From an uncultured Shewanella sp. (GTDB taxonomy: Bacteria > Pseudomonadota > Gammaproteobacteria > Enterobacterales > Shewanellaceae): a stretch of DNA of 64,000 bases. The translations under genes were made by a program, and so were the position numbers. Positions 27,882-36,055 of the stretch are shown in pieces; positions within the stretch are counted from its first letter, which is position 1; the number at the start of each line of letters is the position of its first letter. The stretch spans positions 22,854 to 86,853 of the forward strand of contig NZ_CANLKR010000024.1 of assembly GCF_947491715.1 (NCBI RefSeq), given 5' to 3'. The notes under the pieces were generated by a model. That model was not told where the DNA came from. It saw only the letters and a program-made list of their open reading frames with translations, and searched no databases.

Positions 27882-28931
27882 CTACCATTTAAGCCCTAAC
27901 ATCATACAATTTAATCCACTTCCAATTCCAAGAAAACTCACTCTATCACCTTTATTTAAAAAGCCTTGATCATGGGCCATCGCAGCACTGACAGGTAAAG
28001 AGACCGTGCCCATATTGCCCAATGTCTGATAAGTAGGGAATTCTTTTTCTTGTGAAAGGTTAAGAGCCTTAAGCACTTGCCTACGATTAGACTCGCCTAC
28101 TTGATGACAAATCACTTTATCGACTTGCTCGACACACCAGTTTCGCTGAGATAAAAAGTGCTCCCAAGTCTGACGGGCAAGTGCGACGCCTTCTTTTAAC
28201 AGGCTTACGCCATTCGTGCGCATAAATTCTCTATAAAGTTGTGGGCCCGCTTCTTCTAATCCCCACTGACACAAGTCATGGTGTTCCGGCGCCGATAAAT
28301 GACTGGCGCCTAACAACTGATGACTACGTTGATTAATTAACGGCAAACTGCCATCAGTCAACAACACAGCAACGGCACCAGAACCTCCCGTTAAAGTCGC
28401 AAGTGATTGAGCATAGTTTTGCATTGACGGCTCAGCTAACATTTTATCAATGGTAATATCAACAATATGGCGAGCTGATTCACAAGAAACAACGAGGCCC
28501 GCTTTGATTTGTCCAAGCTCAATACGATTAGCAATATCGAGTATGCCTGATAATACGCCTAGACATGCATTACTGATATCATAAATCGCCGTATTTTTAG
28601 ACATGCCAAGTTCTGCTGCTATGCGGCAAGCCGTTGCAGGCTCATGCTGATCTCGACACACACCCGTATAAACAAGCGCACCAATATCATCGACTTCTAC
28701 CCCAGTTTCTATCAGGGTTTTATGGGCAGCAGCTAAAGCACCATCAGATAGCCGATGCCCCTTTGGCCACCAGCGACGCTCCCGTATACCCGTTAATGCA
28801 GCTAATTGCCCCATAGGGATCCGAAATTTCTGGTATAAAGGGGCTAACCTAGACTCTAATTCGGCAGTAGAAACCACTTCCGGAGCCAATTCATAGGCCA
28901 GACTATTGATAAAAACGCGGGAATATTTCAT
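27882..28931 (-). CDS. oleA: OleA, thiolase-fold acyl-CoA head-to-head condensing enzyme
   Basis: A 349-residue ketosynthase III-like enzyme that joins two fatty acyl chains by non-decarboxylative Claisen condensation, the first step of long-chain olefin synthesis. The active-site Cys lies in ISNACLGVLSG (about Cys123), with His in CHQVGESNRRQVL and Asn in TLGNMGTVSLP. It heads oleABCD. In Shewanella this pathway makes a polyunsaturated C31 hydrocarbon from omega-3 fatty-acid precursors; that product is known from the genus, not visible here. The gap to oleB is 95 bases with my oleB start. Confidence 0.92.
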   Translation of the reverse strand: MKYSRVFINSLAYELAPEVVSTAELESRLAPLYQKFRIPMGQLAALTGIRERRWWPKGHRLSDGALAAAHKTLIETGVEVDDIGALVYTGVCRDQHEPATACRIAAELGMSKNTAIYDISNACLGVLSGILDIANRIELGQIKAGLVVSCESARHIVDITIDKMLAEPSMQNYAQSLATLTGGSGAVAVLLTDGSLPLINQRSHQLLGASHLSAPEHHDLCQWGLEEAGPQLYREFMRTNGVSLLKEGVALARQTWEHFLSQRNWCVEQVDKVICHQVGESNRRQVLKALNLSQEKEFPTYQTLGNMGTVSLPVSAAMAHDQGFLNKGDRVSFLGIGSGLNCMMLGLKW

Positions 28932-29292
28932 GAAGTCTTATTATTCACTCACCAGTACCAACCCGATCCCGAGTCAATACCTTAATTATTTACTGATAAC
29001 CGCTCATTTGACCAAGAAAGCAGGGAAGTTTCAATAAAAACCTCAAATAAAACACAGTAAAAATTCCCATCAAGGCCCCCATCAAGAAAAAGTAAGCAAT
29101 ATTGTCATTAAACGACGCTCATCATTTTGACTTTGACTGAACAAATATTAAACACCTTTTATTCAAAGCCTCATTTTCCCCTTCCAGTTAAACAATAGCT
29201 AAACAATAACTCAACAATAGATAAATCATTTCATCATACTTTTACACCAAAACAAAAGGATGAGAAAAAGGCAAAAAATACTCCCCGTGATA
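28932..29292. other. Intergenic region upstream of oleA
   Basis: 361 bases without a gene. It must hold the oleA promoter and the 5' end of the ole transcript. I see short direct repeats of AACAATA-type bases around 29190-29220 (AAACAATAGCTAAACAATAACTCAACAATAG pattern, about 11-bp steps) but no firm operator or terminator. Confidence 0.35.
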
Positions 29293-30564
29293 TCACCGCC
29301 TTGATGCCATAATCAATGCATTACGTGGAGTAATACTGACATCACAAAAACGAGATAAATGCACTTGATAATCGGCTTCTTGCAAAAAGCACACTCTGTC
29401 CAGCAATAACCAACGCTCTAATAAACCGCGAAATAAATGTGCCACCAAATCAATGCGTCTGGTTAACCGTTGGCGTTCATAGCCCTGATCTAACAAGGCG
29501 TCAAAATTAACATTATCGGGTAAAACGAGCCCTTTTTGGGTTGCGGCCCACCAACAAAATTCACTAAAAGTCCCGTTTAACTGACTCTGCTTCATGCTCG
29601 GTACAGGCAGATAATCATGACGCCCTCTTATTTGTTTTTGTAAGGTATCAAAACCCAGCCGCCAAGCAATTTCCTTTAGGCGATAGTCATTGTGTTTTTC
29701 ACTGGCAATAACACTGTGCTGAAGCGGTAATTGCAGATCATGTCGGCTAAGTTGTAAATGGCTCATTTGAGCTTGTTGAGAAAGAGGCTGATAAACTTTC
29801 TCTTTGATTAAATGATAACAACAAGGAGACAAGGCAATGGCTTGAGTGTGCCTTTCGGTTGCTGACTGCAACAAGTTTATATGTAGATCGCCACAGGCAT
29901 GCAGGGCAACGGCAAGTTGCTTTTCTTTGACATAATCCCTCCCCTCAGCAAAGGCATCAGCACAAATAAACGTTTGTGGCAGTGCCCATTTTTGAGCAAA
30001 AGTGATTCCTGCTTGACACAAACTATCTTGCCATTCAAGGCTCAATACGCTGACGCCTTTCGCCTTGGCCATTAAACGTCCTAAGTGGCCTTTTCCTGCA
30101 CACCACTCAAGTACAGGTAATTGACAGCTGGATAAAGCATTAAAAACAGCTTGAGAAAAAGCCGTAATTTGTTGCCATTTACGCCCTTTGATATGCGCAC
30201 TAAAATGCGCTTCATCACGAGAAGATAAAAGGACGGAGTCTGATTTAATGCTAGGCTCAAGAGGAATAAGTAATTGACTCAATAAAGACAAATCCCATGA
30301 TAGATCAAATTGCCGACAATCCTCTTGCAGCGCAGGTAATAGAGCGGATAACAAATCCTTCGGCGATTTATCAAGCGTATCTAACTGGATATCTTCCAAT
30401 TTCCACACCCGTTTTGCAAGGGCAGGAAAGCGATTTTGCCAAGGCAAAGCGTCACTGTGAAATGCCATCACTTGCCATAAATCACGGCTTTGGTAAAGCA
30501 AGGCATCTATACTGGCCCATTGTGTTTTAAAATCTTGGGTTTTCATCTTCTGTTGCTGTGTCAC
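29293..30564 (-). CDS. Class I SAM-dependent methyltransferase (Methyltransf_32-like)
   Basis: A 423-residue predicted methyltransferase. The SAM-binding motif I is LEWCAGKGHLGRL (about 152-164). The later VALHACGDL and LSPCCYHLI blocks are typical of the Methyltransf_32 group (related to human GSTCD and tRNA-methylating enzymes). No signal or membrane segment is seen. The GTG at 30564 with GAGGAG upstream is used; the ATG six codons later is an alternative. Its substrate is unknown; an RNA is likely from the family. It stands alone between the ole operon and the vWA gene. Confidence 0.75.
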   Translation of the reverse strand: MTQQQKMKTQDFKTQWASIDALLYQSRDLWQVMAFHSDALPWQNRFPALAKRVWKLEDIQLDTLDKSPKDLLSALLPALQEDCRQFDLSWDLSLLSQLLIPLEPSIKSDSVLLSSRDEAHFSAHIKGRKWQQITAFSQAVFNALSSCQLPVLEWCAGKGHLGRLMAKAKGVSVLSLEWQDSLCQAGITFAQKWALPQTFICADAFAEGRDYVKEKQLAVALHACGDLHINLLQSATERHTQAIALSPCCYHLIKEKVYQPLSQQAQMSHLQLSRHDLQLPLQHSVIASEKHNDYRLKEIAWRLGFDTLQKQIRGRHDYLPVPSMKQSQLNGTFSEFCWWAATQKGLVLPDNVNFDALLDQGYERQRLTRRIDLVAHLFRGLLERWLLLDRVCFLQEADYQVHLSRFCDVSITPRNALIMASRR

Positions 30565-30849
30565 CCACCCCAGCGCTCCTCAATCGTCAATGACATTCTC
30601 AAAGATGAGATTATAAAACACATTTTAGAGTAATAAATAGCACCTTTTCCGCTCATACATTTGAATGACAAAAAAACAGCCGAAAGCATAATAGACAAAT
30701 CTTTTATTCATCTCTAATATGGACGTCGACATTAAACTTATTATCAAATAATATTCAGATATTCGATAATAAGCGACCACATCTGATATGGATACATCGG
30801 ATATTTCAAGTTGATAAAACTTGTCATCACTAAAGGACTAGGACTTATT

Positions 30850-31800
30850 ATGAAAACACGTTTCAAAAAAACAAAAACAGCAAGCTCTTTCGCCAAAACA
30901 ACACTAGCATGCACAACATTCTGTACAGCCTTATTAGCCGCTCCCATGGCCAATGCCCTTGATGTTGTGATCATCATAGACACAACGGGCAGCACAGGTG
31001 CATTACTACCTAATTGGCAAACTCGAATGCAAGAAGAAGTCATTGATCAATTCCGCTTAGCCGATCCCCATACTCGTTTTGCATTGGCCTCACATTTAGA
31101 TTTTCCTTTCTCCCCTTACGGCGGCAGTGATGAATATGCCTACCGTCTGGATGCACAGCTAGACAGCAATACAGAGCCTTTCATTTTAGCGCTCAATAAT
31201 TTAGAGTCTGGCTGGGGGGGCGATGGGCCAGAATCACAATTAGAAGCTCTGTATCAAGTCACAACAGGTCACGGGCGGGATCTTAATAATAATGGCAGCT
31301 TTTTAGATCACGGCGATATCAGTCCAACCAATACAGGGTTTAATGACAACTCACCCTCGATTGTCATTCACTTCACTACGCCAGCTGTGTTTCATAACGA
31401 GCCTTTTGAACCTAACTATCCCTACAATGGGGTCATGAATCCCCCCGCCGATTTTGACAGCGCTCTCACAGCCATGATGTCAAAAAATGTGATTTATTAT
31501 CAAGTTGAACCCAATGCTTTACCGTCAGCAATGGGGGGTGACAAAACATATATGGATTTTCAAATGCAGCAACCACTGTCTGTGAGCCTACAGCAAGCGG
31601 CATTAACTGCAGCTTCAACACCGGGTGAACGATTAGCACAAGAGACAGGAGGCGATGTACTCCATGTAGGTTACGATTTATCAGGGCTTGCAGACGCCGT
31701 TGAAGAGATTGTTGATGCAGTCAGACCGTGCCCAGCAGGCTTAGTCCCCGTTTATTTGCCATGGGCTACCTATTGCGTGCCTGATCACGGTGATAAATAA
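30850..31800 (+). CDS. Exported von Willebrand factor A-domain protein
   Basis: A 316-residue exported protein. The signal peptide ends near MANA (about residue 36). A vWA domain begins at once: DVVIIIDTTGSTG holds the metal-ion-dependent adhesion site in D-x-T-x-S form (Asp44, Thr46, Ser48). Later vWA elements include ALASHLDFPF and GGDGPESQLEAL. It ends with a small Cys pair (RPCPAGLVPVYLPWATYCVP). ATG 30850 is chosen because AAAGGACTAGGA precedes it and gives a normal signal peptide. It stands alone with a strong terminator. Likely a secreted or periplasmic metal-dependent binding protein; ligand unknown. Confidence 0.75.
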   Translation: MKTRFKKTKTASSFAKTTLACTTFCTALLAAPMANALDVVIIIDTTGSTGALLPNWQTRMQEEVIDQFRLADPHTRFALASHLDFPFSPYGGSDEYAYRLDAQLDSNTEPFILALNNLESGWGGDGPESQLEALYQVTTGHGRDLNNNGSFLDHGDISPTNTGFNDNSPSIVIHFTTPAVFHNEPFEPNYPYNGVMNPPADFDSALTAMMSKNVIYYQVEPNALPSAMGGDKTYMDFQMQQPLSVSLQQAALTAASTPGERLAQETGGDVLHVGYDLSGLADAVEEIVDAVRPCPAGLVPVYLPWATYCVPDHGDK

Positions 31801-31829
31801 GAAGCCTACCTTTTAAAGCAAAGAGAAAT

Positions 31830-31861
31830 TTAAAGACCGCTTAGTTTAAAGCGGTCTTTAA
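31830..31861 (+). terminator. Strong hairpin terminator after the vWA gene
   Basis: A perfect 13-bp stem (TTAAAGACCGCTT with its complement) and a 6-base loop lie 30 bases after the stop. The descending arm contains CTTTAA in place of a long T-run. Confidence 0.7.
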
Positions 31862-31928
31862 GGCTACCTGTCATACTCAATAAAATGCTAAACTCACAAG
31901 CTGCATAATTAGGCGGTAAGGTATTAGC

Positions 31929-32168
31929 TTGAGTAAAACAAAAATCGACTCTCCCTGCGTTGCTCATTGTGGCTTAGATCAGGATGATTATTGTATGGGG
32001 TGTTTTCGTCACATCGATGAAATTGTGGCCTGGAGCTGCGCAAGTAACAAACAAAAAAGTCAAATTATTGCAAAACTCCCCTTGAGAAAAAAACAAATGC
32101 AAGGTGGAGAAAACACGCAACTGATCAGCCGAAAAAAATGGCTCGCAGCTGAAAAGCGCCTGAAATAA
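31929..32168 (+). CDS. DUF1289 small cysteine-rich protein
   Basis: A 79-residue protein with the DUF1289 signature: SPCVAHCGLDQDDYCMGCFR followed by EIVAW, four cysteines likely to bind a metal. It starts at TTG with AAGG about 11 bases upstream; no ATG is available. It converges on the HNH gene, 24 bases away. The family has no settled function. Confidence 0.8.
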   Translation: MSKTKIDSPCVAHCGLDQDDYCMGCFRHIDEIVAWSCASNKQKSQIIAKLPLRKKQMQGGENTQLISRKKWLAAEKRLK

Positions 32169-32192
32169 ACCATCAAACGCTTTTCAATCACA

Positions 32193-32552
32193 TTATTTTT
32201 TATTCAACATGCTCTTGAGATCGGCAAAAGGATTATAGGTCGCCGACTCCAGTTTGGTCTCTGTTGTCGAACCATATTGGATCAGCTCTTCAAATTTAGA
32301 ATGTTCATTGTCATGGCAAAACAGGCATAACAATTCCCAATTTGAGCCATCGCTAGGGTTATTATCATGATTATGATCTCTATGATGCACGGTTAATTCA
32401 CGCAAATTTGAATGGGTAAACTCACGAGTACAACGTCCGCATACCCATGGGTATAGCTTTAAGGCTTGCTCTCGATAACCGGTTTCACGTTTGGCTTTAT
32501 ACTCTCTGGCTTCTGCCAATACCTTATCTAATTTACTTTGACCTGTAGACAT
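32193..32552 (-). CDS. yajD: YajD-like HNH nuclease domain protein
   Basis: A ~119-residue small HNH protein. It contains GYREQALKLYPWVCGRCTRE, then LTVHHRDHNHDNNPSDGSNW and LLCLFCHDNEH: two CxxC pairs and the HH..N..H core of the HNH fold. It ends with YNPFADLKSMLNKK, as E. coli YajD does. ATG 32552 (MSTGQSKLDK) is used because GGAAAT precedes it; an in-frame ATG 13 codons earlier lacks a ribosome site. Function uncertain despite the nuclease fold. Confidence 0.8.
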   Translation of the reverse strand: MSTGQSKLDKVLAEAREYKAKRETGYREQALKLYPWVCGRCTREFTHSNLRELTVHHRDHNHDNNPSDGSNWELLCLFCHDNEHSKFEELIQYGSTTETKLESATYNPFADLKSMLNKK

Positions 32553-32645
32553 AGCTTTATTTCCAATTCCATCCTGCCAAGATAGTAACATTTTTAAAAG
32601 GTCAACACACCCTGCTGAGACTGAAATAAAGCATGCCGTTAACCG

Positions 32646-33356
32646 TTATAAATCGAGATCCTTTTCCATTTCTTCATATGAAATATGGCGCACATCCTTA
32701 CCTTTAACATAGTAAATAATGTACTCACAAATATTTTGACATCGATCGCCCACTCGCTCAACCGCTCTCGCAGCCCAAAGCACATCAAGCACTTCTGGAA
32801 TAGCGCGGGGATCTTCCATCATATAAGTCATCAACTGACGAATAATACCTTCATATTCACGATCAAGCTTTGAGTCTTCTTTATGTAATTCTAACGCCAC
32901 TTCGGCATCCATTCGCGCCAATGCATCTAAAGTCGCATGCAGCATACGGGTCGCATGTCGGCCCATGTTCTCAATACTAACCAGTAAAGGCTGCTGATTT
33001 TTAAGCCTTTTATCTAATGCTGTTTTGGCTATTCTGACACACGCATCACCAATACGCTCAAGATCGGTAATGGTTTTTGTAATGGAAATAACCAGCCTTA
33101 AATCACTGGCTGCAGGTTGTCGCTTAGCAATGATCCGCGCACATTCTTCATCAATAGCCACTTCCATTCCATTCACTTGATGATCGCCAGCAATGACTTT
33201 TTGAGCCAACTCACCATCCAGCCCAGATAACGCGTTTAATGCTTGTTCTAGCTGACGTTCAACTAAACCGCCCATCGTTAAGACACGATTACGGATATCA
33301 TCCAACTCAGCATTAAATTGACCTGAGATATGTTTGTTGAGATTCATATTTTCCAT
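32646..33356 (-). CDS. phoU: PhoU, phosphate signalling regulator
   Basis: A 236-residue cytoplasmic all-helical protein with two PhoU repeats. The metal-binding ITKTITDLERIGDACVRIA and AARAVERVGDRCQNICEYIIYY motifs (E-x-x-x-D type) are both present. PhoU links the Pst transporter to the PhoR kinase and keeps the Pho regulon off when phosphate is plentiful. It is the last gene of pstC-pstA-pstB-phoU, 71 bases after pstB. Confidence 0.95.
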   Translation of the reverse strand: MENMNLNKHISGQFNAELDDIRNRVLTMGGLVERQLEQALNALSGLDGELAQKVIAGDHQVNGMEVAIDEECARIIAKRQPAASDLRLVISITKTITDLERIGDACVRIAKTALDKRLKNQQPLLVSIENMGRHATRMLHATLDALARMDAEVALELHKEDSKLDREYEGIIRQLMTYMMEDPRAIPEVLDVLWAARAVERVGDRCQNICEYIIYYVKGKDVRHISYEEMEKDLDL

Positions 33357-33427
33357 GTATATCTAGCCTTAATATATGCGTTAAAATAAAACTCAGTCTG
33401 CCTGCCCATTATGACCTTTATCGAACA

Positions 33428-34243
33428 CTAACCATAACGCCCAGTAATATAATCTTCCGTTTTACGTTGTTTAGGTGTAGTAAAAATACTGTTGGTGTCA
33501 CCATATTCAATGAGCTCACCCATATACATAAAAGCGGTTTGATCCGATACTCGGGCCGCTTGCTGCATATTATGGGTCACGATAACAACCGTGTATTTAT
33601 TCTTTAATTCAGTGATCAACTCTTCAATCGTTAAGGTTGAAATAGGATCCAAAGCTGATGTAGGCTCATCCAGCAATAATACTTCTGGCTCAATCGCAAT
33701 CGCCCGTGCAATCACTAATCTTTGTTGTTGCCCACCCGATAATCCAAATGCATTGTCATGTAGCCTATCTTTCACTTCATCCCAAATCGCCGCACCACGA
33801 AGCGAGCGCTCTGCCGCATCATCGAGTTCTCGACGATTATTCATCCCTTGTAACCTTAAGCCATAAACCACATTTTCATAGATAGACTTAGGAAAAGGAT
33901 TGGGTCTTTGAAACACCATACCGACATTCCGGCGAAGGGCCGCAACATCCACCTTTTTATGGTAAATATTTTGCCCGTTAAGTAAAATTTCACCTTGAAT
34001 ATGACAATTTTCAACTAAATCATTCATACGGTTAATGCAGCGCAATAAGGTTGATTTACCACAACCACTGGGCCCGATAAAGGCCGTGACTTGCTTAGTC
34101 GGTATTTGCATCGATACATCAAATAAAGCTTGTTTTTCCCCATACTTTAAATTGAGATTTTTAATTTCAAGCGCCATTTGTGCTTGACTCAGTTGAGTCA
34201 AATCTAATTTTTCTTGATTACTAGAACTGTCTACTGAAATCAT
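33428..34243 (-). CDS. pstB: PstB, phosphate ABC transporter ATPase
   Basis: A 271-residue ATPase: Walker A GPSGCGKST, signature LSGGQQQRLVIARA, Walker B LLLDEPTSALDP, switch His in IVTHNMQQA, and the PstB-typical NRMNDLV and FQRPNPFPKSIYENV. ATG 34243 is chosen because TAGGAAAG lies just upstream; a GTG five codons earlier is possible. The N-terminus is ~20 residues longer than E. coli PstB, as in related marine bacteria. It powers high-affinity phosphate uptake with PstC and PstA. Confidence 0.95.
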   Translation of the reverse strand: MISVDSSSNQEKLDLTQLSQAQMALEIKNLNLKYGEKQALFDVSMQIPTKQVTAFIGPSGCGKSTLLRCINRMNDLVENCHIQGEILLNGQNIYHKKVDVAALRRNVGMVFQRPNPFPKSIYENVVYGLRLQGMNNRRELDDAAERSLRGAAIWDEVKDRLHDNAFGLSGGQQQRLVIARAIAIEPEVLLLDEPTSALDPISTLTIEELITELKNKYTVVIVTHNMQQAARVSDQTAFMYMGELIEYGDTNSIFTTPKQRKTEDYITGRYG

Positions 34244-34328
34244 ATTCTTTCCTATCACTTAAGGATAAGGCTTATTAGCCTTAAGCTATACTAATTCATG
34301 CTAAAATGTGTTCATGTCCACTTAATAC

Positions 34329-35981
34329 TTAGTGCTCAAGTGAACGATACTTCTCGCGTAAATGATTTCGCACACCTATTGCCGTTAAATTTAATCCCAC
34401 AATCACAGACACTAACAGAAAAGACGTGGCGTACACTAAAGGCCTTGCCGCTTCCACATTCGGGCTTTGAAAGCCCACATCATAAATATGAAAACCTAAA
34501 TGCATGAACTTTCTATCCAAATGCACAAAAGGAAAATTCATATCAACAGGTAAAGTCGGGGCTAACTTTACCACCCCCACGAGCATCAATGGTGCCACTT
34601 CTCCTGCCGCCCGTGCCACAGCCAAAATCAACCCTGTCATAATCGCAGGGCTAGCCATAGGAATAATGATCCGCCATAAGGTTTCAGCCTGAGTCGCGCC
34701 TAACGCAAGGCTACCTTGCCTAACCGAGCTGGGAATACGGCTCAAGCCTTCTTCAGTGGATACAATAACCACAGGTAAAGTCAAAATCGCCAAGGTCAGT
34801 GCCGACCAAAGTACCCCAGGGGAACCAAAGGTGGGGGCGGGCAACGCTTCAGGATAAAACAAAGCATCAATAGAGCCGCCCAGCATATAAACAAAAAAGC
34901 CCAAACCAAAGACACCGTAAACAATGGAAGGCACACCGGCTAAATTAATCACAGCAATGCGAATAAGTTTAGTCACCAGCCCCTTTTTAGCATATTCATG
35001 CAAGTAAATGGCCGCAACGACCCCAAAAGGCGTCACAATAACAGCCATTAACAGCACCATAAAAACAGTACCAAAAATAGCCGGAAAGACACCGCCTTCG
35101 GTATTGGCTTCGCGAGGATCTTGGCTAATAAATTTCCCTATTCCAGTAAACCAATGCCCCACCTTATCAATAAAACTCAATTGATTAGCATAGGTGATCC
35201 CCAAAATGGAATCTAAAGGTAAAATCACTTCTTTACCGCGCATATCTTTAATAATTAACGCATCACGTGCCGCTTGCTTTCGTAAATCAAAAAAGCGCGC
35301 TTCTAATAGTTGATATTCAGCATCCAATTGTGCTTTTTGTTGTGCAATGTCTTCTTTTCTCTCACTCGTCAATGCATTATCTAGCTCATAACCTCTTTCT
35401 TTAAGACGTAACTTCTCTAATTGATAATTGATAGAGCCTATCTCACTTTTTTGCAATGCTTGGGCTTGCTCATTAAGCTTAACCGCTCTACCAATATGCT
35501 GTTGTAATAATTGAGATAGATTCCCACCCGAGAGGCGAGTGCCATTTTCCAACACAGCAATTGGAAAGCCAAAGAAATCACCATTTTTATTTCTCTCAAT
35601 CACCGCAATATCTTTAGGTTGAGAACGTGAAATAATATCACTGGCTAAAATCCAACGAAAATCTAAATCAACAAACTCGCGATTACCCGTTTTAATCAAA
35701 TAACGTGTCACGGTTTGGCCCGTATCCTCTGCAAACTCCCTACCGGCGGCAATCAACCTTTCCGTTGGCACATTCTCAGAATCATAGATTTCACCAATCA
35801 AACTGTACTGCTGACCTTGCTCATCTTTCAATTGCCACTCATAAATATTATCTGGCCAAAAATAGCTCAAGCCTTTTGCCGCAATTAACAACAATAATCC
35901 CAATACTGAAAGCAGACAGATACTCACCGCCCCACTGGTCATCCAAATCCAAGGAGAGCCAGATTTAAACCACTTACCCAT
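34329..35981 (-). CDS. pstA: PstA, phosphate ABC transporter permease (long form)
   Basis: A 550-residue permease, nearly twice the ~300 residues of E. coli PstA. The C-terminal ~270 residues hold the conserved permease core (MAVIVTPFGVVAAIYLHEYA, GVPSIVYGVFGLGFF, GATQAETLWRIIIPMASPAI). The N-terminal half has one membrane segment and a ~230-residue periplasmic insert with a coiled coil (LQKSEIGSINYQLEKLRLKE). Long forms of this kind occur in Shewanella- and Vibrio-type bacteria. It lies between pstC and pstB. Confidence 0.93.
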   Translation of the reverse strand: MGKWFKSGSPWIWMTSGAVSICLLSVLGLLLLIAAKGLSYFWPDNIYEWQLKDEQGQQYSLIGEIYDSENVPTERLIAAGREFAEDTGQTVTRYLIKTGNREFVDLDFRWILASDIISRSQPKDIAVIERNKNGDFFGFPIAVLENGTRLSGGNLSQLLQQHIGRAVKLNEQAQALQKSEIGSINYQLEKLRLKERGYELDNALTSERKEDIAQQKAQLDAEYQLLEARFFDLRKQAARDALIIKDMRGKEVILPLDSILGITYANQLSFIDKVGHWFTGIGKFISQDPREANTEGGVFPAIFGTVFMVLLMAVIVTPFGVVAAIYLHEYAKKGLVTKLIRIAVINLAGVPSIVYGVFGLGFFVYMLGGSIDALFYPEALPAPTFGSPGVLWSALTLAILTLPVVIVSTEEGLSRIPSSVRQGSLALGATQAETLWRIIIPMASPAIMTGLILAVARAAGEVAPLMLVGVVKLAPTLPVDMNFPFVHLDRKFMHLGFHIYDVGFQSPNVEAARPLVYATSFLLVSVIVGLNLTAIGVRNHLREKYRSLEH

Positions 35982-36055
35982 TACACCACCCTCACACGGT
36001 CATTAGCGACAAAGTATTCACAAGGTTTATTATTCACATTCATTATTGTTTTCCA

